From: an uncultured Lachnospiraceae bacterium
Lineage (GTDB): Bacteria; Bacillota_A; Clostridia; Lachnospirales; Lachnospiraceae
Assembly: GCA_910588595.1 (NCBI GenBank)
Contig: CAJUQU010000067.1
Location: forward strand, 1 to 15,783
Reading direction: 5' to 3'
DNA: 15,783 nucleotides
The stretch's first letter is position 1; each line of letters opens with the position of its first letter. Below, in pieces: positions 7,468-14,401 of this stretch. A program made the translations under genes and the position numbers. The notes below the pieces were generated by a model that saw only the letters and a list, made by a program, of their open reading frames with translations, was not told the DNA's origin and did no database searches.

Positions 7468-9006
7468 TTAAAATAAATTTACAGTGATACCGTTCTGGAT
7501 CAACTGGATCAAAGGCGTAGGAAACAGCCCAAGAACAAGTGTGATGGCAGCCAGTATCACGATCGGCACCAGCATCACAAGTCCGGGCTCCTTATAATCG
7601 CTTCGCACCGCATTGTAATCCGGCTCCATCAGGAATCCACGGATGCTGAGCGGAAGCAGATACCCCGCTGTCAGCAGAGCTGATACCAGGAGCGCAGCCG
7701 GTCCGATCCAGGAAAGTCCTGCGGTCCTGCTCTCCAGGCACCCCACCGCCAGATACCACTTGCTGATGACACCGCTTGTCGGCGGGATCCCGATCAATCC
7801 CAGAGATACGACCGTATAGGACCCAAAAAGGATTGGCATCTTTTTACCAAGACCCACAAAGTCATTGACCTTCGTCCTCCCCGTCGTGAAGATCAACGCC
7901 CCCGCTGTCATGAACAGTGCACTCTTGATAACCGCATGAAACACCACATGCAGCAGGCTTCCTGTCAACGCCGTCGCATTGAGCATTGAAAGCCCCAATA
8001 ATATATAAGAAAGGTTCGATACCGTCGAGTAGGCGAGCCGCTTTTTCAGCACTTTTTCCTTGAAGGCAAGCGACGACCCCATCAGAAGCGTCACCACCGC
8101 AAGGACCGCCCACGCCGTCTGCACCCACGTCCCGCGCAGAAAATCCGCACCGACGCAGTAATACACTGTCCTTATGATCGCCAGTACGCCACCCTTTACG
8201 ATGATACCGGACAAAAATGCCGAAGCAGGCGCAGGCGCCACAGGATGCGCCGTCGGCAGCCATGCGTGGAGCGGAAAACAGCCCGCCTTCACACCAAATC
8301 CGACGATCATCAGAAACACTGCGACAAGGCACATTTCTGTGTTTCCTGCCTGAACGACAGCATTCATATCAAATGCCCCGCCTGGCACAAACCCAGCTAC
8401 GCCCCCCGCGGGGGCAAAGTCCTGCCACGGATACGGAACTGCAGCAGCAATCGCATATTTATATAAGCAATACAGACCAAAGAGCGCCATATAAGCGCCG
8501 CAAAACGAATAAAACAGATATTTTAAGCTCGCCATGACCGCCTCTCTTGAGCCGGAGTGGATCACGAGCGGCATAGAAGCAAGTGTCATTAACTCATAAA
8601 ATAAATACAGCGTCACCAAATTCCCGGAAAAGCACAGCCCCATCAGCACGCCAAATGTAATCAGGTAAAAGCTGTAATAGCGCTTTTCATTTTTTTCATG
8701 TGACATATAGACAAAAGAAAAAAATCCAGCCATCAGGAACACCAGTACCACAATACCCGCAAATATCCTTCCGAGAGCATCAATCTCAAAAAACACCGGG
8801 ATCCTGTCTACCAGCTGAAACAGCATCAGCTTATTTCCAGACACACCGCTGATCGCATACACCGCCAGAAGCGCGCACACGACAAATGACACGCCTGTCA
8901 CTTTTAGGAGACCTGCCCTGTCTGCAAAAACCTTATCCGGCAGAAAAAGCAAGACTCCCCCCGCGATAATGGGCAGGATGATCGAAGCTAAAATCATGTA
9001 ATTCAT
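7468..9006 (-). CDS. Antiporter-type (NuoM/NuoN/MrpD-like) proton-conducting subunit
   Basis: This 512-residue polytopic membrane protein belongs to the Proton_antipo_M family. Ion-path residues are Glu138 in LFYELMTLASM (TM5), Lys240 in GFGVKAGCFPLHAWLP (TM7), Lys271 in GIIVKGGVLA (TM8), His357 and Lys361 in VFHAVIKSALF (TM11) and Lys416 in SGVISKWYLA (TM12). A glycine- and proline-rich loop lies at about residues 190-215, before TM7. The open frame reaches back to 9051, inside the preceding gene, but the ATG at 9006 has GGAGG eight bases upstream, so that start is used. The gene begins 22 bases after the mrpD-type gene and ends 42 bases before the next antiporter-type gene. Whether this unit or its paralogues carry Na+ or only H+ cannot be told from motifs. 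Confidence 0.9.
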   Translation of the reverse strand: MNYMILASIILPIIAGGVLLFLPDKVFADRAGLLKVTGVSFVVCALLAVYAISGVSGNKLMLFQLVDRIPVFFEIDALGRIFAGIVVLVFLMAGFFSFVYMSHEKNEKRYYSFYLITFGVLMGLCFSGNLVTLYLFYELMTLASMPLVIHSGSREAVMASLKYLFYSFCGAYMALFGLYCLYKYAIAAAVPYPWQDFAPAGGVAGFVPGGAFDMNAVVQAGNTEMCLVAVFLMIVGFGVKAGCFPLHAWLPTAHPVAPAPASAFLSGIIVKGGVLAIIRTVYYCVGADFLRGTWVQTAWAVLAVVTLLMGSSLAFKEKVLKKRLAYSTVSNLSYILLGLSMLNATALTGSLLHVVFHAVIKSALFMTAGALIFTTGRTKVNDFVGLGKKMPILFGSYTVVSLGLIGIPPTSGVISKWYLAVGCLESRTAGLSWIGPAALLVSALLTAGYLLPLSIRGFLMEPDYNAVRSDYKEPGLVMLVPIVILAAITLVLGLFPTPLIQLIQNGITVNLF

Positions 9007-9014
9007 ATACAAAT

Positions 9015-9019
9015 CCTCC
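9015..9019 (-). promoter_or_regulatory. Ribosome binding site that sets the start of the 512-aa subunit
   Basis: GGAGG on the minus strand lies eight bases from the ATG at 9006. Upstream in-frame starts at 9021 and 9051 lack a comparable site, and 9051 lies inside the preceding gene. Confidence 0.75.
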
Positions 9020-9028
9020 ATTCCCATC

Positions 9029-10546
9029 TCATCCAAACATTGCCAGACCATCTGTGATCCAGTCGACGATCGGCTGGGAACAGCAGCCTAGTATCACATT
9101 GAGTATGATCATGCACAGCAGCGTGAGATTGTACAGCGGATGCTCTTTCAGGCTGATCATTGCCGCCTCGCCTGCCTGTGTCTTTTTGGTCTTTTTGCTC
9201 ACCGGTGTGTACAGGCAGATCACCGTTTTCATAAAATAAATCGCATTGAGCACTGTGCTGACCGCCAGACAGATCAATGTCGGAAGCATCTTTGCCAGAC
9301 TGTTCTGCACCGCTGCTTCCGCAAACTGCACTTTACTGATAAATCCTGAAAACAAAGGGATTCCGACCATAGAACATGCCCCGATCGTAAACGCGACCCC
9401 CGCCGCCGGATTGCGATAACCACTGCCCACCAGATCCTCAAACTTCTTGCTTTTTCCTGACGCGTCGGTCAGTCCCACACCTGCGATGAACAAAAGCGAT
9501 TTCGTGGAGGCATGTGATAAAATATGAAAGATACTCGCCACGATCCCGATCGTCGTGCCAAGCCCCATCCCCATATAAATATAGCCGATCTGCGCCACTG
9601 AGGAAAAGGCGATCATACGGCGGATATCATTCTCCAGAATCGCGTTGACAGAGCCCATGATCATCCCAAAAAGCCCAAAAACAAACAAAATATTGACAAT
9701 CTTCGAATCCACAATGATCTCAAATCCAACCACGCGGAAAAAAATCTTGATCAGCAGGAAAATGTATCCTTTTGACACCAGGCTTGACAAGATCGCGGCA
9801 CTCGACGCCGTCGAGTACCCATACGCGTCCGGCAGCCACGTGTGAAACGGATAGAGCGCACTCTTGATGGCAAGCCCGACGACCACCATTCCGATCGAAG
9901 CGATCAGCGGGACATTGTAAATCCCCTGTGCGTAGACATACGCGACACTGTCCTTGATATTGCTCATCAGCAGATGTCCTGTGATATCATATAAAATGCA
10001 AAGCCCCATCAACAGCAGACCAGACCCCAGAGAAGCCATGATCATATAGCGCGTCGCCGCCTCGATCGTGCGCCCGTTCTGCGTGATCATAATCAGACCG
10101 CACGCACTGATGGTATTGATCTCCACAAAGACATATGCCGTAAAAAGGTCATTGGTATAGATCAGCGCAAGCAGCGAACTCAGCAGCAGATTGATCATAA
10201 TGTAATACAGATTGATCTTGGTATCCTCGATCTCCGCGTCTATATGATCCTGTCCGCCTTTTAGAGAAAACAGCATGATGAGGCAGAAAAAGAGCGCCAT
10301 GCCTGCCTCGAGCACCCCCGCCCTGATCTCATTTCCCCACGGTGCCGGAAAGTGTCCCATCATGAACGTGTACGGCTTGCCGACACCGAGCATATACACA
10401 AAAAGCACCGCCGACATGACCGTGATCACCACGAGGATAAAAGTATTCCACAAGCGCGCCGCTTTTTTGTTCATGATGGAGGTCAGCACACCTGAACCAA
10501 GTGACAATAAGATGCTAAAAAAAGGAAAATTCTGTATAAAATCCAT
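9029..10546 (-). CDS. mrpD: MrpD-type Na+/H+ antiporter subunit (MbhH-like)
   Basis: This 505-residue polytopic protein of the Proton_antipo_M family follows the MrpC gene directly, which is the position of mrpD in Mrp operons and of mbhH in hydrogenase operons. Ion-path residues are Glu142 in AYVFVEINTIS (TM5), Lys228 in GLAIKSALYPFHTWLPDAY (TM7), Lys259 in SLVSKGYIF (TM8), His345 and Lys349 in LSHASTKSLLF (TM11) and Lys405 in SGFISKVQF (TM12). The DAYGYSTASSAAILS stretch after TM7 fits the MrpD/MbhH branch and differs from the APAP-type loops of the 512-aa and 743-aa paralogues. Its start ATG shares one base with the TGA of mrpC. A GTG one codon earlier is possible, but AAGGAGG is seven bases from the ATG and only four from the GTG. 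Of the four antiporter subunits this is the one most securely assigned. Confidence 0.9.
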   Translation of the reverse strand: MDFIQNFPFFSILLSLGSGVLTSIMNKKAARLWNTFILVVITVMSAVLFVYMLGVGKPYTFMMGHFPAPWGNEIRAGVLEAGMALFFCLIMLFSLKGGQDHIDAEIEDTKINLYYIMINLLLSSLLALIYTNDLFTAYVFVEINTISACGLIMITQNGRTIEAATRYMIMASLGSGLLLMGLCILYDITGHLLMSNIKDSVAYVYAQGIYNVPLIASIGMVVVGLAIKSALYPFHTWLPDAYGYSTASSAAILSSLVSKGYIFLLIKIFFRVVGFEIIVDSKIVNILFVFGLFGMIMGSVNAILENDIRRMIAFSSVAQIGYIYMGMGLGTTIGIVASIFHILSHASTKSLLFIAGVGLTDASGKSKKFEDLVGSGYRNPAAGVAFTIGACSMVGIPLFSGFISKVQFAEAAVQNSLAKMLPTLICLAVSTVLNAIYFMKTVICLYTPVSKKTKKTQAGEAAMISLKEHPLYNLTLLCMIILNVILGCCSQPIVDWITDGLAMFG

Positions 10547-10920
10547 CACCGATCCTCCTTTTTCATCATGGTCGAGATCTCATCCATGTCCAGTGTGTGA
10601 TATCTTCTGTAAAGCCGGATCGTGAGCGAGAGCATCAGCGCCGTCACCGACACCGACACCACGATGCCCGTCAGCACCAGTCCGCTCGGCACCGGATTGA
10701 TGTACGCCTCGACACTCGTGATATCGTCCACCACGATCGGTGCCATCCTCCCCGCGATAAATCCCTTCTCCGCCAGAAAGAGATATGTCGCTGTATCCAT
10801 AATATTCAGACCGATGATCTTTTTGATCAGGTTTTTCTGCAAAAGCAGATTGGAAAACCCGATGCCGAACAGTATCATGGCAACGGCTTCCCCATAATTT
10901 GCAAGCAAATTTCCACCCAT
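10546..10920 (-). CDS. mrpC: MrpC-type antiporter subunit (NuoK-like, MbhG-like)
   Basis: The 124-residue protein has three hydrophobic helices in the MrpC/NuoK pattern. GLNIMDTATYLFL (37-49) matches the second-helix motif, and NPVPSGLVLTGIVVSVSV (75-92) matches the third-helix DPLPQALVLTAIV-type signature, here with N75 and S79 in variant positions. A short charged tail (104-124) follows. In Mrp and Mbh complexes this subunit packs against MrpD and helps form the ion path. The start at 10920 has GAGGGGGG nine bases upstream. The gene lies 20 bases after the MbhE-MrpB fusion and overlaps mrpD by one base, which suggests coupled translation and equal dosage. Confidence 0.88.
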   Translation of the reverse strand: MGGNLLANYGEAVAMILFGIGFSNLLLQKNLIKKIIGLNIMDTATYLFLAEKGFIAGRMAPIVVDDITSVEAYINPVPSGLVLTGIVVSVSVTALMLSLTIRLYRRYHTLDMDEISTMMKKEDR

Positions 10921-10940
10921 CTGACCAAACCCCCCTCTTT

Positions 10941-11903
10941 CTAAAATCCGCCCTTGCGGAACATTGCATAAAATGCATACATAGTACAGGCGACCACCAA
11001 CCCGACGCAGATATTGAGCGGCAGGATCAAGCCCGAACTCAGAATGTCGCCCGGTGTGCCAAGCGGTATGCCCGTCTCAAGGTGATGCGCTCCGCAGTAA
11101 AAAGAATATGTCTTGGCCAGACAGTAAAACAAAAGTGACACAAAACAGATCCATTTATATGTCTTCTGTGTAAAGAAACGCTCGATCTTCTTAAACCCAA
11201 AGGCATTGACATACAAGATCAGCCCTGAACCGATGATCGCACCGCCTGAGAAGCCGCCGCCCGGCGACAAGTGCCCATTTAAAATGACATAAATCCCAAA
11301 AATAATGATCATCGGCACAAGAAAAAACGCCACTTTCTGCAGAATGATGTCATTTTTGGGCTCATAGAGGCGGTCATTTTCCTCCTCCTCTTTCCTCTTC
11401 GACCAGTTGTCCACACGCAGCAGGATCAGCACCGTGCACGTAGCGATAAAGAGTACATTTGACTCTCCGAGCGTATCAAAGGCACGATAATCCAGTATCA
11501 TACCTGTGACGATATTGACTGCGCCCGTATCCTTCATGCCGTCTTCAATATACTTTCTCGCAACCTCATTGTTGTCAGGATTTGCCGCATTTCCAACCGG
11601 GGGCAGATAAGAGACCACATATAGAAGGATCGCGATCAGCGTAAATACAAAAACAACGGAGATCACACGGTAGATCTTCGAGAACGCCTGAAGCTTCCTG
11701 TTATGCTCGATATCATAGATATCCCTCTTGAGAATTGCCTCGTCGTGGATCCTCTGCTTCATGGTCGTGACATCTTCCTCAAAAGTTTTCTGGGGCCTTA
11801 GCTCCACCTTACCAATATAGGGATCTTTCTCGCCGCGATACCAGCGCTTGATCTTAAACGCTTTGGTTTTCCGATATTCTTCTTCTGACAGCAGACGGCT
11901 CAT
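10941..11903 (-). CDS. mrpB: MbhE-MrpB fusion antiporter subunit with charged N-terminal extension
   Basis: The 320-residue protein joins parts that are separate in other systems. Residues 1-75 are charged and have no membrane segment. Residues 78-165 resemble MbhE, the C-terminal end of MrpA, with NIVTGMILDYRAFDTLGE between two helices. Residues 185-318 are a full MrpB/MbhF domain with HLSPGGGFSGGA (211-222) and GTPGDILSSGLILPLNICVG (282-301). A charged linker (168-182, SKRKEEEEN) connects the last two. In Mrp and Mbh structures these parts lie in the cation-side half of the complex. The start overlaps the upstream gene by four bases (ATGA), with AAAAAGGGGG upstream. The N-terminal extension is much longer than in ordinary MrpB or MbhE and I do not recognise it. 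The fusion means MrpA has been split here and its end attached to MrpB. Confidence 0.9.
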   Translation of the reverse strand: MSRLLSEEEYRKTKAFKIKRWYRGEKDPYIGKVELRPQKTFEEDVTTMKQRIHDEAILKRDIYDIEHNRKLQAFSKIYRVISVVFVFTLIAILLYVVSYLPPVGNAANPDNNEVARKYIEDGMKDTGAVNIVTGMILDYRAFDTLGESNVLFIATCTVLILLRVDNWSKRKEEEENDRLYEPKNDIILQKVAFFLVPMIIIFGIYVILNGHLSPGGGFSGGAIIGSGLILYVNAFGFKKIERFFTQKTYKWICFVSLLFYCLAKTYSFYCGAHHLETGIPLGTPGDILSSGLILPLNICVGLVVACTMYAFYAMFRKGGF

Positions 11904-12205
11904 TTTGCTTCCCCCTTTTTATCCAATTCATCTTTGCGCGAATGTTTATCCTCTTTGTCCTCATCGATCGCTACGATCGCATGGATCTTCTTGAGCGTCA
12001 CAAAAAATAAGATACTCGTGATGCCTGCACCCACCGCAGCCTCCGTGATGGCAAGATCCGGAGACTCCAGCAGGATCCAAATGATGGACATGATCAAACT
12101 ATAGGACATAAAGATGATGATCGAGTTGAGCAGATTTCTCGAAAAAGTCACCGAGATCGCACACACGATCAAAAATATAAATAGCACAGCCTGAAATATT
12201 TTCAT
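11900..12205 (-). CDS. MbhD-like (DUF4040) antiporter subunit
   Basis: This 101-residue protein has three membrane helices and the key motif ESPDLAITEAAVGAG (47-61), which matches the PD-A-TEA-VG motif of MbhD and of the corresponding part of MrpA. A lysine/aspartate-rich cytoplasmic tail (about 79-101) follows. In classical Mrp operons this segment is fused to the end of MrpA; here, as in archaeal Mbh operons, it is its own gene. The frame stays open upstream to 12373, inside mrpG, but the translation there looks non-protein. The ATG at 12205 has GGAGG seven bases upstream and gives a protein of the right family size. It is 41 bases after mrpG and overlaps the next gene by four bases. Confidence 0.88.
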   Translation of the reverse strand: MKIFQAVLFIFLIVCAISVTFSRNLLNSIIIFMSYSLIMSIIWILLESPDLAITEAAVGAGITSILFFVTLKKIHAIVAIDEDKEDKHSRKDELDKKGEAK

Positions 12206-12212
12206 ATACATA

Positions 12213-12217
12213 CCTCC
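12213..12217 (-). promoter_or_regulatory. Ribosome binding site that sets the MbhD-like start
   Basis: GGAGG on the minus strand is seven bases from the ATG at 12205 but only one base from the in-frame ATG at 12211, so the shorter protein beginning MKIFQ is favoured. Confidence 0.75.
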
Positions 12218-12246
12218 ATTCCGGCGATTCAACCAGCCTGCAAGTC

Positions 12247-12606
12247 CTATTCCGGATCCGCCTTGTCCGCAGACTGGGATAAGCTGCTCAGATCGCACTC
12301 CCTGCCCAGCTCCTCGTTGGTAGCCACCTCGAAACGAGTCAGCATGTGGGATGCCACCGGGGACGCGAACCACAAAAATACGATCACCAGTATCATCTTG
12401 AGTGAGGTAAAATTAAGTCCGCACAGAACGATGAGCCCCAACATACTCAGCGAGATCCCCAGCGTATCCCCCATCGCAGCCGCATGCATTCGGTTGAGTA
12501 CATACCGGAACTTAAACACGCCAAAAAGTTCTATTCCAAATACAATGATCCCACAGAGGATCAATGCGATCCCCGCGATAAACCTAATCCACAGCAGAAC
12601 TGTCAT
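12247..12606 (-). CDS. mrpG: MrpG-type antiporter subunit (MbhC-like)
   Basis: The 119-residue protein has three membrane helices. It carries the MrpG signature RMHAAAMGDTLG (39-50), equivalent to the R-HA-(T/A)-DTLG stretch of the family, and SPVASHML (82-89) at the end of the third helix. A polar tail rich in Glu, Asp and Ser (91-119) follows. MrpG has no known catalytic role; it is a small structural subunit of the MrpE-F-G membrane module. The start at 12606 overlaps the end of mrpF by 23 bases and has GGGAGGAG a few bases upstream, inside mrpF. The order E-F-G is conserved in Mrp and Mbh operons and supports the call. Confidence 0.92.
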   Translation of the reverse strand: MTVLLWIRFIAGIALILCGIIVFGIELFGVFKFRYVLNRMHAAAMGDTLGISLSMLGLIVLCGLNFTSLKMILVIVFLWFASPVASHMLTRFEVATNEELGRECDLSSLSQSADKADPE

Positions 12607-12925
12607 GGTTCTCCTCCCTCTTCTTCTTGCGCTCAGCGTACACTCCCATATACACCTTCGTCAACAGTGTCACTGCCAGAAAAGAAATCATGGCATAGAT
12701 GATGCAGATATCCACCAGATATCCCTCGTCCATCTTCACTGCCAGGATACCGATAATAACCATCGTCATTGTTCCCATCATGTTGATCGCCACGATGCGG
12801 TCCGCGATCCTAGGACCTTTGACGGCGCGGATCAGACACATCAATACCATGACTGCCAATATGATCGGAAAGATTGTCATGGCGATCCCAAACGCTGTCT
12901 CCAGCGCTATATTTCCACTGTTCAT
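12584..12925 (-). CDS. mrpF: MrpF-type antiporter subunit (MbhB-like)
   Basis: The 113-residue protein has three membrane helices. GPRIADRIVAINMMG (37-51) is the family signature after the first helix, including Asp42, and an acidic residue (Asp72) lies in the last helix segment VDICIIYA. The C-terminus (98-113) is charged. MrpF is a small membrane subunit needed for assembly and activity of Mrp antiporters. The ATG at 12925 has AGGAGGG about ten bases upstream; it starts 14 bases after the mrpE stop. The 23-base overlap with mrpG suggests coupled translation. Confidence 0.92.
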   Translation of the reverse strand: MNSGNIALETAFGIAMTIFPIILAVMVLMCLIRAVKGPRIADRIVAINMMGTMTMVIIGILAVKMDEGYLVDICIIYAMISFLAVTLLTKVYMGVYAERKKKREENHDSSAVD

Positions 12926-12939
12926 ACTTTTAAACCCTC

Positions 12940-13410
12940 CTACGACATTCCCTGACCTTCAATCTTCTCCAGGATCTTTACGAACACAGACGACTCGATT
13001 CCTTCCGCCAGCGTCCTGTCAAGGCAGTGAACGATAAACTTGTCCCCTTCCACCGCAACAGTGATCGTTCCGGGCGTGAGTGTGATCGAGTTGGCGAGCA
13101 GAAACCTTGAAGTATCATTCTTGAAATGTGTCTCAAACTCGATCAGCGCAGGCTCCACAACCCTGCCGGCAGAGCAGATCAGCTTCATCGTCGCATAATT
13201 GGCTATGATGATCTCCCTGAGCAGGTGATACAGGTACTGCAGCACATAACCACCCTTTTTCAGGTATTCCATTTCACGTCTCGGACTGAAATCCATAAAC
13301 TCACAGATAAACCAATACAGCGCCGCAGAGATCACCACCCCGAAGATTACGATCTCTGTCGTGATACGCCCGTTAAAGATGATCCACAACAGAAAAAATA
13401 TGACGTACAT
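12940..13410 (-). CDS. mrpE: MrpE-type antiporter subunit (MbhA-like)
   Basis: The 156-residue protein has two N-terminal membrane helices (about 2-37), another hydrophobic stretch around 55-80, and the family hallmark LLANSITLTPGTITV (104-118) before a small soluble domain (120-156). MrpE is a non-catalytic subunit of the Mrp antiporter. It is the first gene of the operon. A GTG at 13413 would add one residue; the ATG at 13410 is eight bases from AAAGGAGG and is preferred. The stop of trmB lies 61 bases upstream, and no strong promoter is visible in that gap, so the operon may be read partly from the trmB promoter. Confidence 0.92.
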   Translation of the reverse strand: MYVIFFLLWIIFNGRITTEIVIFGVVISAALYWFICEFMDFSPRREMEYLKKGGYVLQYLYHLLREIIIANYATMKLICSAGRVVEPALIEFETHFKNDTSRFLLANSITLTPGTITVAVEGDKFIVHCLDRTLAEGIESSVFVKILEKIEGQGMS

Positions 13411-13471
13411 CACCCAAACCTCCTTTTTTCATCCTGCAATTCCCTCGGTAAGACCTCCAATATCTACATTT

Positions 13472-14110
13472 TTACCGATAGATAATATACTTATAAATCG
13501 GATTCCCCATCGCTGAAAACTTTTCCTCATATTCGGTCATGATGTTTCCCGCCGACATCTCTTTGTCGTGATGCAGATCGCGCGTCACCGCCTCGAACTT
13601 CCACCCCGCAGGTTTGACCTCCTCCAGCGCGAAATCAAACAGATCCACATTGTCCGTCTTGAACTCGATCCGACCATCTGCCGCTAATATCTCATGATAC
13701 CGTGCCAGAAACTGCCGTGACGGAAGCCGTCTTTTGGCATGTCTGTCCTTCGGCCACGGGTCCGAGAAATTTAGATAGATCTTGGCAACCTCTCCCCTGT
13801 CAAACACCTCGCAGATCTCCTCGGCTTCCATTCGGATCAGCCTCAGATTGGGGAGTTCGTGCGCCTCCATCTTTTGTACTGCACGCAAAAGAACCGTCGA
13901 ATACTTCTCGATCCCTATATGATTGATCTCTGGATTTGCCTCCGCCAGATCCATCATAAAACGGCCCTTTCCCATACCGATCTCAATATGGATCGGATGG
14001 TCGTTGCCAAACACTTCATTCCATTTTCCCTTCTGCGCGGCAGGATCATGCACCACAAAACGGCTCCCTGCTATGACCTCCCGCGAACCAGTTACATTCC
14101 TAAGTCTCAC
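13472..14110 (-). CDS. trmB: tRNA (guanine-N7)-methyltransferase
   Basis: TrmB transfers a methyl group from S-adenosylmethionine to N7 of G46 in tRNA variable loops. The 212-residue protein shows the SAM-binding motif EIGMGKGRF (43-51), the acidic IGIEKY strand end (65-70), the catalytic NFSDPWPKDRHAKRRL (114-129), FKTDN (150-154) and TEYEEKF (192-198), all in family order and at normal length. The frame is open to an ATG at 14158, but I choose the GTG at 14110: it has AAGGAG seven bases upstream and gives the usual N-terminus MRLRNV. The C-terminus (YKYIIYR) is slightly longer and more aromatic than the common ending. It lies 61 bases upstream of mrpE on the same strand; the link with the antiporter is probably only positional. 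Confidence 0.95.
   Translation of the reverse strand: MRLRNVTGSREVIAGSRFVVHDPAAQKGKWNEVFGNDHPIHIEIGMGKGRFMMDLAEANPEINHIGIEKYSTVLLRAVQKMEAHELPNLRLIRMEAEEICEVFDRGEVAKIYLNFSDPWPKDRHAKRRLPSRQFLARYHEILAADGRIEFKTDNVDLFDFALEEVKPAGWKFEAVTRDLHHDKEMSAGNIMTEYEEKFSAMGNPIYKYIIYR
13475..13501. promoter_or_regulatory. 27-base interrupted palindrome before the antiporter operon
   Basis: The arms are CCGAT-nn-ATAA and TTAT-nn-ATCGG, centred near 13488 and separated by five bases, giving nine matched pairs. It covers the last codons of trmB and lies about 65-90 bases upstream of mrpE, a possible operator position. It has no T-run and is AT-rich inside, so it is not a good terminator. Chance is possible. Confidence 0.25.
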
Positions 14111-14401
14111 TTGTTTACTCCTTATTCTGTCATCCTGCATGACTGTTCTCGTTATCATTTTACACCCTGCATATATATTTGTATATTATTAATTTTACCA
14201 AAAATTTATAAAATTCATATTTTTTGCGCAATTGTATACAACTATTATTTTGTTGTTTACATATCACAGCAGGCCGCCCTGCATCAAATGATGAAAAAAT
14301 GACAGCATCAGATACCTGTTTCAAATCAAATGGAATTATATATGCGTTTGTGATAAGATAATGATACCGAATGGATTTGAAATACGAAAGGATTGATAAC
14401 A
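14111..14401. promoter_or_regulatory. AT-rich divergent intergenic region (trmB / DUF402 relic) with adjacent palindromes
   Basis: The 291 bases between divergent genes are very AT-rich from about 14160 to 14260 and contain several TATAAT-like hexamers on both strands, none with a convincing -35 partner. Two perfect palindromes abut at 14224-14241: TTGCGCAA (14224-14231) and TTGTATACAA (14232-14241). A small GC hairpin, GCAGG-CCGC-CCTGC, lies near 14269-14282. No protein-coding signal is convincing here; an 80-codon open frame on the minus strand looks spurious. The region presumably holds the trmB promoter and that of the broken gene. Confidence 0.45.
14118..14123 (-). promoter_or_regulatory. 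Ribosome binding site that sets the GTG start of trmB
   Basis: AAGGAG on the minus strand sits seven bases from the GTG at 14110. The upstream ATGs at 14140 and 14158 have no comparable site, and the GTG start yields the standard TrmB N-terminus. Confidence 0.75.

Larger units (their letters stand above)
3667..13410 (-). other. Ten-gene Mrp/Mbh-like antiporter operon
   Basis: Ten membrane-protein genes run on the minus strand without interruption. Their ends either overlap (F/G by 23 bases, MbhD/MbhE-B by 4, C/D by 1) or are separated by at most 42 bases. Order from the promoter side: MrpE, MrpF, MrpG, MbhD-like, MbhE-MrpB fusion, MrpC, MrpD-type, then three further antiporter-type subunits. 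The first seven match the order of archaeal mbhA-H genes. No subunit able to bind hydrogenase metal centres, FeS clusters, NADH or a NuoH-type quinone site is seen. The complex is expected in the cytoplasmic membrane, exchanging Na+ (or another cation) for H+. Trigger and ion are not visible in the sequence. Confidence 0.85.

Noticed and set aside
3667..10920. Respiratory complex I (nuo) or formate hydrogenlyase operon
   Set aside because: The NuoL/M/N/K-like subunits are present, but no NuoH, NuoB/C/D/I, NADH-binding or hydrogenase subunits; the MrpE-F-G and MrpB signatures point to an Mrp/Mbh-type antiporter module.
12206..12373. Upstream extension of the MbhD-like gene inside mrpG
   Set aside because: The extra 56 residues are unlike MbhD, lie antiphase inside mrpG, and a strong ribosome site selects the ATG at 12205.
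14111..14158. Longer trmB starting at the ATG at 14158 or 14140
   Set aside because: The GTG at 14110 has the better ribosome site and gives the standard TrmB N-terminus.
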